From Shewanella sp. Isolate11 (GTDB taxonomy: Bacteria > Pseudomonadota > Gammaproteobacteria > Enterobacterales > Shewanellaceae): a stretch of 64,000 nt of DNA. Under the pieces are notes generated by a model. That model did not search any database, was not told the origin of the DNA, and saw only the letters and a list, made by a program, of their open reading frames with translations. The position numbers and the translations under genes were made by a program. Where the stretch lies: the NCBI RefSeq assembly GCF_022398315.1, contig NZ_JAKEVF010000001.1:37007-101006 (forward strand). Reading direction: 5' to 3'. Below are positions 8,456 through 17,330 of this stretch, in pieces; the first letter of the stretch is position 1, and each line of letters starts with the position of its first letter.

Positions 8456-9754
8456 CTAGAACGAATAGCTAAATTGCGCCACGATGGCTTTTACCTCTGG
8501 GAACAGTTGCTGTTGCTGTAACTGACCAAAAAGCTCGGTGCCATTATTGTCGGGGGTTTGTTGGTAATACTCCAAGCGATAACTCAGTTCATTGCCGCCC
8601 GTCAAACGTTGGCCGAACTTTACCCCTAAAGTATAGGCGCTCATATCTCCTATGCGGTAGTCGGCACTGGCATATTTAGGTAGTGGATTATTATCGAGCA
8701 AAAACGGAGTATAAAATTCGGCCGCCTGCTGCTGATAGTAGCGCAGGTGTAATTGACCATAGAAGTTACCAGAGAAATAGTATCGATAATGGGTTTCTAA
8801 GGTATGTGACTGAATATCCCAATCATCACTACTAAATCGATACGAAAAATCGATAACGCCTTTTTGCAAAGCTCCTTTAGCCATCATAAATACACTTTGC
8901 TTGAGTCGAGAGTCGGGGCGATTTTCATACAGATAATTTAATGTTGTGCCGCTATTATCGACTTGGCTTAATACTTTATAAGGGTCAGTCAAATAGCCTG
9001 ATACCGAGGACAAGCTGTAGTTTGCCTGGAATAACCAGTGCCGACTCAATACTTGGGTCAGGCTGACCATGGCATCGAAGGTATTTTTATTGTCTGAGCT
9101 ATCGATACGAGTATTGTCGAATGCGGCCTGATAGGCGGCTTCGGTGAGGTAATCACTTCGATGTGCCATAGCGGATAAGGCTACTGGGCGTCCACCTACT
9201 GGGTCGACAATATCATAGGTGTAACCACCTGAAAGCGCTAAGGTTGTGTTGTTCTTATTAAAATTGTGCTCGACACCACCGTTAAGGCCAAGAGAGGTAT
9301 AGTCAAATTCCCTAGAACCATATACTCCAGTGTTCACTTTCCAGCGCGGAGCTAGAATCTCACTCCAGTTTGCGCTGAGTTGTAAACGGGTATCTTGAAA
9401 GGTGTCATCCAGTGGAGTGTCGCCTGCAGTAACTTGATATTCCCCTTTACCTGATGGACGGGTAAACGTCTGGCTGTTGTTTTGTGCTACGGCTCCCGAA
9501 GCTGAGGCACCAGTTAGGCTATCTACTACGATTTTGGCATTCAGTAGGGATTTATCACCAAAGGACTTTTGTACATTACCTATGGCTTCGACTGCTTGCA
9601 CTCTATCTTGCTCGCCGTAATACATAATTGCGGCATCGACTTTTAAATCATCCTGGCTGGGGTCTTGGGTCACCGCCTGCGCCGATTGTCCCACCAAGGC
9701 ATAACTGGCTACTGCTAGGGCTTTGGCGATATTTTTATGTGATGTTAGTTGCAT
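8456..9754 (-). CDS. DUF3570 outer-membrane beta-barrel protein
   Basis: 432 aa with a signal peptide (1-27, ending SAQA) and a body of alternating strands that ends in FSYSF, the aromatic C-terminus of outer-membrane barrels. This fits the DUF3570 family, whose function is unknown. Near the N-terminus, residues 78-84 read D-S-L-T-G-A-S. This matches the Dxx(S/T)GA(T/S) pattern around the FMN-carrying Thr/Ser of NqrB, NqrC and RnfG, and an ApbE gene lies 31 bases downstream. I infer that Thr81 could carry FMN. The ATG overlaps the end of the DUF4266 gene by 10 bases, so the two are translationally coupled. Confidence 0.85.
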   Translation of the reverse strand: MQLTSHKNIAKALAVASYALVGQSAQAVTQDPSQDDLKVDAAIMYYGEQDRVQAVEAIGNVQKSFGDKSLLNAKIVVDSLTGASASGAVAQNNSQTFTRPSGKGEYQVTAGDTPLDDTFQDTRLQLSANWSEILAPRWKVNTGVYGSREFDYTSLGLNGGVEHNFNKNNTTLALSGGYTYDIVDPVGGRPVALSAMAHRSDYLTEAAYQAAFDNTRIDSSDNKNTFDAMVSLTQVLSRHWLFQANYSLSSVSGYLTDPYKVLSQVDNSGTTLNYLYENRPDSRLKQSVFMMAKGALQKGVIDFSYRFSSDDWDIQSHTLETHYRYYFSGNFYGQLHLRYYQQQAAEFYTPFLLDNNPLPKYASADYRIGDMSAYTLGVKFGQRLTGGNELSYRLEYYQQTPDNNGTELFGQLQQQQLFPEVKAIVAQFSYSF

Positions 9755-9960
9755 CCACAGCCCCCGCCGGCAAGCGCGCGACCCCCACTGGTTCCCTCTT
9801 TGCTGAAGTAGATATGATCATCGAGGGCCAAATCCAGTTTTTCCGCATCAAGCGCCATATCGGCTCTCGCGAGTTGATCTTTTTCCCAGGGCTGAACACC
9901 TAGGCTTGAGCAGCCAGACAGGCTGCAGGTAATGAGGATGGCAAGTAGGGTTTTCTTCAC
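9745..9960 (-). CDS. DUF4266 small lipoprotein with Gly/Cys tail
   Basis: 71-aa lipoprotein. The lipobox is LSGC with Cys16 as the expected lipidation site. The mature part contains the DUF4266 hallmarks VQPWEK, LARADMAL, DHIYFSKEG and the extreme C-terminal tail GGGCGCN, with two free cysteines. Its function is unknown. It nearly always occurs with DUF3570, and here it is sandwiched between a TlpA-like thioredoxin (3-base gap) and DUF3570 (10-base overlap). The two tail cysteines could be substrates of the thioredoxin, bind a metal, or be a modification site. These are inferences. Confidence 0.85.
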   Translation of the reverse strand: MKKTLLAILITCSLSGCSSLGVQPWEKDQLARADMALDAEKLDLALDDHIYFSKEGTSGGRALAGGGCGCN

Positions 9961-9963
9961 GGG

Positions 9964-10446
9964 TTACTCCTTAAGCAGACTTACGAGCTCTTGCTCATAC
10001 TGCGCTGCATACTCTTCGAAGAAGCCAACATGGTTTTGAACCAATTCACCTTTTTTATTAAATAGATAGCTACTTGGCATACCTTGTAGGTCAAATGCTT
10101 CGGCGGCTTTGGTTTCGGGATCAAAATAAATTTTAAATTCGGCGGGAAGTTTAGTTAGAAACTCCTCGGCTAATGCTTTATCGGTATCAAGGTTAATCGC
10201 TACTATGACTAAGCCTTGAGCGGCATATTTCGCGTGCATGGCATTCATCCAAGGAAATGATTTACGGCAAGGGCCGCACCAGGATGCCCAAAAATCCACA
10301 TAAACCACCTTGCCTTGGTATTGTTCTAAGGTGACGTTTTCACCTTGAGCATTTTGTAACGATTGTGACAGCGAAGGTGCAGCGTTGGCGGGTTGAACCC
10401 AACTGGTCATGATCAGTATGATTAAGCTTAAAACGACTCTCATCAT
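9964..10446 (-). CDS. TlpA-like periplasmic thioredoxin
   Basis: 160-aa thioredoxin-fold protein of the TlpA/ResA group with a signal peptide (cleavage after about residue 22, ANA). The active site is W-C57-G-P-C60 inside VDFWASWCGPC, and the cis-proline loop is GMPSSYLF. WCGPC proteins of this group usually reduce disulfides in exported proteins. Two consecutive ATG codons (10446 and 10443) are possible starts. It lies between the surface antigen (12 bases) and DUF4266 (3 bases), so it most likely keeps cysteines of that cassette, such as the DUF4266 tail, reduced. Confidence 0.85.
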   Translation of the reverse strand: MMRVVLSLIILIMTSWVQPANAAPSLSQSLQNAQGENVTLEQYQGKVVYVDFWASWCGPCRKSFPWMNAMHAKYAAQGLVIVAINLDTDKALAEEFLTKLPAEFKIYFDPETKAAEAFDLQGMPSSYLFNKKGELVQNHVGFFEEYAAQYEQELVSLLKE

Positions 10447-10458
10447 TATTCTGCTCCG

Positions 10459-12117
10459 CTAAAAATGGTTTTTCACCTGAAAGCGCCACTCCCAACTGTT
10501 GACGTGTTCGCCTGAGTTGTAGGGCATTGAAAAATCGATATGGGCGACATTACCGTAGCTGGATCGTGACGAATAGATTCTGGCGCCGATACCAATGCTG
10601 CCAATAGGTTTAGTGGTTTCGTTATTTTGATCTGGACCGCCACTAGCTTGACCATAATCGGTAAACAGTGCCCAGCCCAGTTCAGCTATTTGATACAGAT
10701 TCAGGTTGGGGTAATTACGCAGCTCAGCTGTCACTAACCATTGATTGTCACCATGTTGATAATCGTTGGGATAGCCTCTGACTCCAGTTTCATCTCCCAT
10801 GGCAAATGTGCGGTCGAGATAGTTGTTTTTTGAGGTACTTAAGCGCACTTTGGAGTAAGCCGTCCATTTGGGGGCGATTTGATAAAAATATTCTGCTAGG
10901 GCTGTTGCCTTAAAATAATCGGCTTGGGTGGTGGCAAAGGTACCTTCGCCTTTGAGAGCCAACATAAGCAGGTGGTCGTCTTGTTGAAATCCACGAGATG
11001 AAAACAGATTAAGGTGATAACCTACAGGGGAGCTGTCGCCTGTGTCTAAGGTTTCAAACCCTAATTTAATATAATGTTGCCAGCCTAAATTAAAGTCTTC
11101 GTTTTTATTAATCAGGTGTACGTTGTTTAGCACCCGAAAGTCATCTTGTAGATATTGAAAGCTGACCCAGGGATAAAGGAAGTCACGGTCTTGGGGTAAT
11201 GGTGAGTTAGGAAAGCTAACGATGTTGTCAAATTGGTTTTTATCTTGGGTTATCCCCACAGATAGTCGAGTACGCCAATCATCCTGTTTATTAATACGCC
11301 AACCATATTGTAGGTTGGCGTAATCAATTTTATGTTCGAACTCATTAATATCCATGCCGTTCTGACGTATGGTATCGACGCGTAAGTCATTGACATAAGT
11401 CGTTGAATACATATTGGTATCGTCGAGGGTGTAAAACGGCTTAGTAAAGTCCACCATGGCGGCTTCGCCATCGCTGTTATCATAAAAGTTAACCGATAGG
11501 GTGGAGTGCCTTGCCAAGCTGTCCATTGGCACCCTGAATGCCAGCTTATAACCCGTTCGATTGGCATCCGATTGGTATTTAAGCCGGGTGCGAATACCAT
11601 AACCTAAGAGGTTATCTTCTTTTAGACCTGCAGAAAATGTGTTTTCTCCACCGCTACGACCAGCACTGAATGTCGGTAATAACGACCAATTATCCCAAGT
11701 TTCGACCAAGATGCTCTGTGAGCCATCGGGGGCACTTTCCGCTTCAGGGTCGGCTTCTGCAAAGCTGACTTTAGCATCTCGAATATAAGGTTCTTTACGT
11801 AAGATACGCTGGGCTTCATCGAGATCTTTTTGAGTAACCGCTTGGTTTTTTTCAAAGCTCAGATGATTGAGGGTGGTTGATTCGCGGGTGTTGATATGTA
11901 AATAGTTCGCCCAACGATGGATGAAAAATGCATCGGGATCCGATTCATCAAAAATGGCATGACTAACGACGACAATGTTACTGGCGGGTTGAGTTTTTAC
12001 TTCAGTATCTTGCTTACCAGCTCTAACATCGTCTTCCGCTTTAAGCTCTTGAGCAATAACAAGTTTACAAAATAGCAAACTCAATATGGCCAAAGTTGCG
12101 CGTGAAACATAAGACAT
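10459..12117 (-). CDS. BamA/TamA-like outer-membrane surface antigen
   Basis: About 552 aa from the ATG at 12117; a TTG at 12129 would add four residues but has no better ribosome site. A signal peptide ends near VIAQ. The N-terminal region contains a POTRA-like unit (LNHLSFEKNQAVTQKDLDEAQRILRKEPYIRDAKVSF). The second half is an Omp85-type 16-strand barrel with the loop-6-like motif VRGYP (ETGVRGYPND), ending in FQVKNHF. Such short, one-POTRA proteins insert or export other outer-membrane components. As first gene of the cassette it could help place the DUF3570 barrel or the DUF4266 lipoprotein at the cell surface. Confidence 0.75.
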   Translation of the reverse strand: MSYVSRATLAILSLLFCKLVIAQELKAEDDVRAGKQDTEVKTQPASNIVVVSHAIFDESDPDAFFIHRWANYLHINTRESTTLNHLSFEKNQAVTQKDLDEAQRILRKEPYIRDAKVSFAEADPEAESAPDGSQSILVETWDNWSLLPTFSAGRSGGENTFSAGLKEDNLLGYGIRTRLKYQSDANRTGYKLAFRVPMDSLARHSTLSVNFYDNSDGEAAMVDFTKPFYTLDDTNMYSTTYVNDLRVDTIRQNGMDINEFEHKIDYANLQYGWRINKQDDWRTRLSVGITQDKNQFDNIVSFPNSPLPQDRDFLYPWVSFQYLQDDFRVLNNVHLINKNEDFNLGWQHYIKLGFETLDTGDSSPVGYHLNLFSSRGFQQDDHLLMLALKGEGTFATTQADYFKATALAEYFYQIAPKWTAYSKVRLSTSKNNYLDRTFAMGDETGVRGYPNDYQHGDNQWLVTAELRNYPNLNLYQIAELGWALFTDYGQASGGPDQNNETTKPIGSIGIGARIYSSRSSYGNVAHIDFSMPYNSGEHVNSWEWRFQVKNHF

Positions 12118-12171
12118 AAAGCAATCCAAGTTTATATTTTTGTTATTTTTTAGGTGCTGCTTTTACACATG

Positions 12172-12197
12172 TAACAGTGTGTTATAACACACTGTTA
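12172..12197. promoter_or_regulatory. 26-bp perfect palindrome, putative operator
   Basis: The half-site TAACAGTGTGTTA (12172-12184) is followed with no spacer by its exact reverse complement. It sits 55 bases upstream of the ATG of the surface-antigen operon and about 100 bases after the exporter stop. No T-run follows on either strand, so it is unlikely to be a terminator. Its symmetry and place suggest an operator for a dimeric repressor. The regulator is not identifiable and no regulator gene lies next to it. Confidence 0.5.
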
Positions 12198-12295
12198 GTA
12201 GGGATTAGTCAAGGGAATAAAGGCTGAAAAAGTAACGATTATAATTGTGTAAACGCTGATGTAACCAAGCCGGTGACATCAGCATGTTTGTGGGG

Positions 12296-13516
12296 CTATA
12301 GGGTGCCGCGTGGAGGTACTGCAACGTTGGCGAAGATCAGCCCTGCAATCAATGACATGAAAATCAGGAATATTTGTGAGCCGATATGAGACTGGTTCAG
12401 CATGGTCTCACCTAGGATAAGGGTATTGAGACCGATATAGGTTTTGCTGCCAGGAACCAAAATCACTATGCCTTGCAGTAGAGCGATTGAAGCGGGTGCC
12501 TTCATCCAGCGTGCGTATAAGTTGGAATAAATGCCGACAGCTAAGGCGCCGAAAAAAATACCAATAGATTCACCGAGATAAATGCCTGCTAGCATGGCGG
12601 AAAAGAAGGCGATGATCCCAGCAAAAATCCCCCAAGGTGAATCTTTTAAACGGGCTTTAAAGATGATCACCAAGGCAGTTGAAAGGATAGGTACAGCCGA
12701 CCATATTGCCCAGCGCGGAAGCGGCTCGGGTTCAAAATAGATTGCTTCACCGAAAATTGCGTTGCCAAGTACCATGCCAAATATAGCTCCAAAATAGAGC
12801 TTAAACAGCAACATACAAGCATCCATTATTCGCGCTGTGCCTGAGATTAAATCTCGGGCGGCTAATTCGGCTAAGCCTAAGGTGAGGGCGAGCCCGGGTA
12901 CGAAAATGATGACACCTGAGAGGATCACCACCGGAATGTTGATATAAGGATCAAAATAAGCAATACCGCAGGCTGCAATAGCACACAGAATTGAGGCTAA
13001 TGGTTCTAGAGATTCAGCCACGCGTTTAGAACGCTCGGCGCGAAACACTAAGCCATAAACCAGCAAACCCAACATGGCAGACCAAAAAACATCATGCCAG
13101 CTGGTGCCCATTAACATGGCAAAAGCCCCTGCTGAGCAGCCAAAAGCCAGTAAAGTCAGCAGCGAGCCATATGGGCTAGGTTTATTGGCAATCTCTTCTA
13201 AACGATCTAGGGCTTCTTGCAGGGTACGTTGGCCGGAAACCAGTTCACCGACTAATTCATCGGTACGAGCCAACGAACCAAGATCTAAGTCACCGGGGCG
13301 AACTCGGGCAAGGTGGTTATACTCTTGGTCGGTATCATGTTGCAACACGAAGGTCATGGTGGTGGGCGAAATTAGAAAGTAGCCCTCGATTCCCAATGAT
13401 TTGGAAACCGTTTGTAGGTGAGATTCGAGTCGATAAGCTGGAGTACCAAACTTATGTAGCGCCTTACCTAGCTTAATAATAAAGCGACGCTTCTCTATAA
13501 ATTCTTCGTTATCCAA
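12296..13516 (-). CDS. ThrE-family threonine/serine exporter (fused YjjP-YjjB type)
   Basis: Inner-membrane protein of 406 aa. The N-terminal DUF1212/YjjP-like part (about 1-250) and the C-terminal DUF3815/YjjB-like part (about 265-400) are in a single chain, as in the ThrE exporter, whereas E. coli uses two proteins for succinate export. About ten hydrophobic helices can be seen after residue 115. The likely role is export of threonine, serine or a small carboxylate. The frame starts at TTG (13516); no in-frame ATG lies nearby and the N-terminal family motif (KLGKALHKFGTPAYRLE) requires this start. It is divergent from the MAPEG gene. Confidence 0.8.
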   Translation of the reverse strand: MDNEEFIEKRRFIIKLGKALHKFGTPAYRLESHLQTVSKSLGIEGYFLISPTTMTFVLQHDTDQEYNHLARVRPGDLDLGSLARTDELVGELVSGQRTLQEALDRLEEIANKPSPYGSLLTLLAFGCSAGAFAMLMGTSWHDVFWSAMLGLLVYGLVFRAERSKRVAESLEPLASILCAIAACGIAYFDPYINIPVVILSGVIIFVPGLALTLGLAELAARDLISGTARIMDACMLLFKLYFGAIFGMVLGNAIFGEAIYFEPEPLPRWAIWSAVPILSTALVIIFKARLKDSPWGIFAGIIAFFSAMLAGIYLGESIGIFFGALAVGIYSNLYARWMKAPASIALLQGIVILVPGSKTYIGLNTLILGETMLNQSHIGSQIFLIFMSLIAGLIFANVAVPPRGTL

Positions 13517-13656
13517 TGTTGCAGTCCATGAGTGCTAAAGCCCAGGGGGCTCGAATGCGCGCATATTAACCTATCTTTTACCAAATAAGTTAATGGCTTG
13601 GAAATTTTTTGACTAAAGCATAGAGTATCAAAAACTATTAAGGATAGAGATAACAC

Positions 13657-14052
13657 ATGTCAGTAGCAATTTCAGGGTTTTATATGGCATTAACTGCCAT
13701 TATGGTGGTGTATTTTAGCTTGCGAGTGGTGTTATTAAGACGAAAACTCAAAGTGGGGCTGGGTAGCGGCGGACATGCTGATATTACCTTGGCCAATCGG
13801 GTGCATGGCAATCTAATGGAAAATGCACCCATCGCCATGGGATTACTGTTAATGGCTGAGTTAAATGGTTTGGCGCCTTTGTATTTACATCTGTTTGGCT
13901 TGAGTTGGCTGCTGGGACGAACATTACATGCCATCGGCTTGATTCAAGGTAAAGGTGGCTACCACTTTGGACGCTTTTGGGGCGTGTTAATTACCTGGGC
14001 GGTGCTGATTAAGTTAGCCGTGGTCAATATTGCTTTTTTTATTCTGCAGTAA
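13657..14052 (+). CDS. MAPEG family membrane protein
   Basis: 131-aa integral membrane protein with four hydrophobic segments (about 5-25, 55-75, 78-95 and 108-130). The motif R-V-H-G-N-L-M-E-N-A-P (about residues 48-58) is the family signature of MAPEG proteins, which include glutathione-dependent enzymes of eicosanoid and detoxification metabolism. Bacterial members of this size are mostly uncharacterised. A good ribosome site (AGGATAGAGA) precedes the ATG. It stands alone, divergent from the exporter gene. Confidence 0.85.
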   Translation: MSVAISGFYMALTAIMVVYFSLRVVLLRRKLKVGLGSGGHADITLANRVHGNLMENAPIAMGLLLMAELNGLAPLYLHLFGLSWLLGRTLHAIGLIQGKGGYHFGRFWGVLITWAVLIKLAVVNIAFFILQ

Positions 14053-14283
14053 TTTGAGTTGTTGCTGCTTTTTTGTTCGCATATATTAGCCATTGGCTGT
14101 TATACTCCGCGTCCTTTTGATGTCGCGATTTGGCTTGTTTTGCCGATAGTGACGAAAGCGCATTGGGATCATGTTTTTTCATAGATAAAATCCCATTAAC
14201 TACACTTACTAACAGGTAGGAAAGCAAAAACGCTTTTGCCCGTTAGTCATAGGTTATTCGTTGGACGTTAGGCAGTATTATTC

Positions 14284-16560
14284 ATGCAGGTTGAATCCAC
14301 ATTATTTACCCATCCAAAGTATCTAGGTCGCACTGAAAAGGCTGCGCCGTTTTTACCTATGTCTCGGAAAGAGATGGATAAACTAGGTTGGGATAGTTGT
14401 GACATCATTATTGTAACCGGCGATGCCTACGTTGATCATCCTAGCTTTGGTATGGCAGTGATTGGCCGTATGCTTGAGGCGCAAGGTTTTCGGGTCGGTA
14501 TTATTTCACAGCCAGACTGGTCGAATAAAAACGACTTTATGAAGCTGGGTAAACCTAATCTGTATTTTGGTGTAACGGCTGGCAACATGGATTCGATGAT
14601 CAACCGTTATACAGCCGAGCGCCGTCTACGTCATGATGATGCTTATACTGCGGGTAATGTTGGTGGTAAGCGACCTGATCGCGCCGTCACTGTGTATACT
14701 CAGCGCTGTAAAGAAGCCTTTAAACAAGTGCCTGTTGTGATTGGTGGTATTGAAGCCAGTCTTCGCCGTATCGCACATTATGACTATTGGTCTGATAAGG
14801 TGCGCCGCTCGGTGATCCTCGATGCCAAGGCCGACATTTTGGTTTATGGCAATGCCGAGCGTCCACTGGTGGAGTTGTCACACCGTATTGCTTCGGGCGA
14901 ACCGATAAGCGAAATCCATGATGTGCGCGGCACTACTGTGATTCGTAAACAGCCATTGGCTGGTTGGAAAGGCATGGACTCGCGTAAAATCGATCAGCTA
15001 CATAAGATCGATCCAATTCCTAACCCTTATGGTGCCGACGATGTCGGTTGTCAGAATCTGTCTGGTCCCAGCGAAGCAAAGGTATTTGATAATGATGTAC
15101 CCAAGCCTATCTCGGTGCAGCCTCCAAGACCTAAGCCTTGGGAGAATACCTACGTTTTATTACCCAGTTACGAGAAAGTCGCTGGCGATAAATACCTTTA
15201 TGCTCATGCGTCGCGTATCTTGCATCAAGAGCAAAATCCGGGTTGTGCCCGCGCACTGTTCCAACCTCATGCCGAACGGGCTATATGGGTGAATCCACCT
15301 GCATGGCCGCTTAATACCGATGAGATGGATGGCGTGTTCGACTTGCCTTATCAGCGTGTGCCTCATCCTACTTATGGTAAGGAGAAAATTCCGGCATACG
15401 ACATGATTAAGACCTCGATTAACATTATGCGAGGCTGCTTCGGTGGTTGCTCTTTCTGCTCGATCACCGAGCATGAAGGCCGTATCATCCAAAGTCGTTC
15501 ACAAGACTCTATTATCAAAGAGATCAAAGACATTCAGGATAAAGTCCCCGGCTTTACTGGTGTGATCTCCGATCTTGGTGGTCCTACCGCCAACATGTAT
15601 CGCTTAGGTTGTAAGAGTGAAAAAGCCGAGAAAACCTGTCGTCGACTCTCGTGTGTATTCCCATCGATCTGTGGCCATCTAGATACTGACCATCAGGCAA
15701 CAATCGATCTTTATCGTGCTGCCCGTGACGTGCCTGGTATTAAGAAGGTATTGATTGCTTCGGGTGTGCGTTATGACTTGGCGACGGAAGATCCACGCTA
15801 TGTTAAAGAACTGGCGAGTCATCATGTGGGCGGCTATCTGAAAATTGCTCCAGAGCACACCGAAGAGGGCCCGCTGAATAAGATGATGAAGCCGGGCATG
15901 GGCACATACGACAAGTTTAAAGAGTTATTTGATAAATACTCTAAAGAAGCGGGTAAGAAACAATATCTGATCCCATATTTCATCTCGGCGCATCCCGGCA
16001 CCACAGATGAAGATATGGTGAACCTGGCATTATGGCTTAAAGGTGAGAAGTTTAAGCTGGATCAGGTGCAGAATTTTTATCCATCACCGATGGCTAATGC
16101 GACGACTATTTATCATACCGAACTGAATTCACTTAAAAATGTGAAACACAGTAGTGAAACCGTGTCTGTGCCGAAAGGTGGGCGTCAGCGCAAATTACAC
16201 AAGGCCTTGCTGCGTTATCATGATCCTGCGGGTTGGCCAATAATCCGTGAAGCCTTAATTAATATGGGTAAGGCGCATCTGATTGGTGGTGGTATTAACT
16301 GTTTAGTGCCAGCAGAAACCCGTCAGGAGCGTCAAGGGCATAGACCTAAAGGCTCAAGTAAAGCGGCTGCTGGCAAAAAAGCAGTTACACGTTTTTCTGC
16401 TAATCAGTTCGATGAGCGTCAGGAGAAAGCTAAGCCGCAGGCTAAAGGTCAGAATAAATCTAACCATAGCCAAAATAGCAACAAGACGACGGCAAAACGT
16501 CCTGTAAAAAATGCTTGGGGGACCACGCCCAAACATCAAAGCAGTAAACCTAAGCGTTAA
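14284..16560 (+). CDS. ygiQ: YgiQ family radical SAM protein
   Basis: 758-aa radical SAM protein of the UPF0313/YgiQ family. The N-terminal domain ([31 protein letters not shown]) is family-typical. The 4Fe-4S/SAM motif is C385-x3-C389-x2-C392 (GCFGGCSFC). A C-terminal tail of about 90 residues is rich in Lys, Gln, Ser and Asn and probably disordered. The reaction is unknown; family members are suspected to modify macromolecules. The next gene (DUF1232) follows after 29 bases and may be in the same transcript. Confidence 0.92.
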   Translation: MQVESTLFTHPKYLGRTEKAAPFLPMSRKEMDKLGWDSCDIIIVTGDAYVDHPSFGMAVIGRMLEAQGFRVGIISQPDWSNKNDFMKLGKPNLYFGVTAGNMDSMINRYTAERRLRHDDAYTAGNVGGKRPDRAVTVYTQRCKEAFKQVPVVIGGIEASLRRIAHYDYWSDKVRRSVILDAKADILVYGNAERPLVELSHRIASGEPISEIHDVRGTTVIRKQPLAGWKGMDSRKIDQLHKIDPIPNPYGADDVGCQNLSGPSEAKVFDNDVPKPISVQPPRPKPWENTYVLLPSYEKVAGDKYLYAHASRILHQEQNPGCARALFQPHAERAIWVNPPAWPLNTDEMDGVFDLPYQRVPHPTYGKEKIPAYDMIKTSINIMRGCFGGCSFCSITEHEGRIIQSRSQDSIIKEIKDIQDKVPGFTGVISDLGGPTANMYRLGCKSEKAEKTCRRLSCVFPSICGHLDTDHQATIDLYRAARDVPGIKKVLIASGVRYDLATEDPRYVKELASHHVGGYLKIAPEHTEEGPLNKMMKPGMGTYDKFKELFDKYSKEAGKKQYLIPYFISAHPGTTDEDMVNLALWLKGEKFKLDQVQNFYPSPMANATTIYHTELNSLKNVKHSSETVSVPKGGRQRKLHKALLRYHDPAGWPIIREALINMGKAHLIGGGINCLVPAETRQERQGHRPKGSSKAAAGKKAVTRFSANQFDERQEKAKPQAKGQNKSNHSQNSNKTTAKRPVKNAWGTTPKHQSSKPKR

Positions 16561-16589
16561 ATTAGAACGAGTAGCAATTAGGAGCAGTA

Positions 16590-16940
16590 ATGGCTTCCAA
16601 ATCCAGCGGTGAAAATAGCCAAGACTATAGCGAAGAAAGTTTCTGGCAAAAGGTGAAACAGTTTGCCAAGCAGGCCGGACGCGAGGTGATCTATAAGGCG
16701 CTGTGTTTATATTATGCGGCGCAGCGCTCCGATACCCCAAAGTGGGCTAAAACCGTCATTTATGGGGCTTTGGCCTATTTCATTGCCCCGCTCGATGCGG
16801 TTCCTGATTTAACTCCTTTTGTAGGCTTCACCGATGACTTGGGGGCGATTGCCGCTGCGTTAGCTATGGTGAGTGTCTACATTAATGATGATGTAGAGCA
16901 ACAAGCTGCCGCCAAAACCGCCCAGTGGTTTGAGTCTTAA
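16590..16940 (+). CDS. DUF1232 (YkvA-like) membrane protein
   Basis: 116 aa. The middle holds the DUF1232 signature: KTVIYGALAYFIAPLDAVPD followed by LTPFVGFTDDLGAI, with a hydrophobic hairpin at about 50-95. The function is unknown. Members are small membrane-associated proteins, and some are linked to envelope or polyketide loci. The ribosome site AGGAGCAGTA fits the ATG well. The gene follows ygiQ closely. Confidence 0.88.
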   Translation: MASKSSGENSQDYSEESFWQKVKQFAKQAGREVIYKALCLYYAAQRSDTPKWAKTVIYGALAYFIAPLDAVPDLTPFVGFTDDLGAIAAALAMVSVYINDDVEQQAAAKTAQWFES

Positions 16941-17330
16941 CCGAACTTTGCTCGTGTGAAGGCATTTTGGAATCGCTCCCATTTATGGGAGAGTCGATCA
17001 AATTTTGCCATGTAAAGATCAACTAAAGCGATTAGAAATCACACCTTGAAACATTAGGTCTCCTTGGTTGTTTTGTGTCAATTAAGCTTAGTTGAGAGAC
17101 TTTGCCCCATTGCTAAAGTGTTATTCACTTCCCCAACTTATTTCCGCTAATTTCCGAATTAAGATCGTCTTTCCCGATATTTTATGTTGCTCAAAATGAA
17201 ACAAGTGATTAACATTTGTTTCATGATTTTTCACGTTAAAAAATAATAAAAATCAATGCTTAAGTTAAGTCTGATGTAGGTGTTTGACATTACCTAGACG
17301 CCAATAAACACAATAATAAGGGCATTAAAC
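16941..17330 (+). other. Intergenic region before the Ig/kelch lipoprotein
   Basis: No gene is visible in these 390 bases. A short stem (CTCCCAT at 16976-16982 with ATGGGAG at 16985-16991) lies soon after the DUF1232 stop but lacks a T-tract, so it is at best a weak terminator. The last 120 bases are AT-rich and contain TTGACA at 17283-17288, a perfect -35 hexamer. No good -10 hexamer is seen at the usual distance. The region presumably holds the lipoprotein promoter. Confidence 0.35.

Noticed and set aside
10473..11855. Several open frames antisense or out of frame in the surface-antigen gene
   Set aside because: They share the region of one well-supported coding frame and lack any family features.
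14039..14227. 62-aa minus-strand open frame between MAPEG and ygiQ
   Set aside because: No ribosome site, no recognisable domain, overlaps the end of the MAPEG gene; probably chance.
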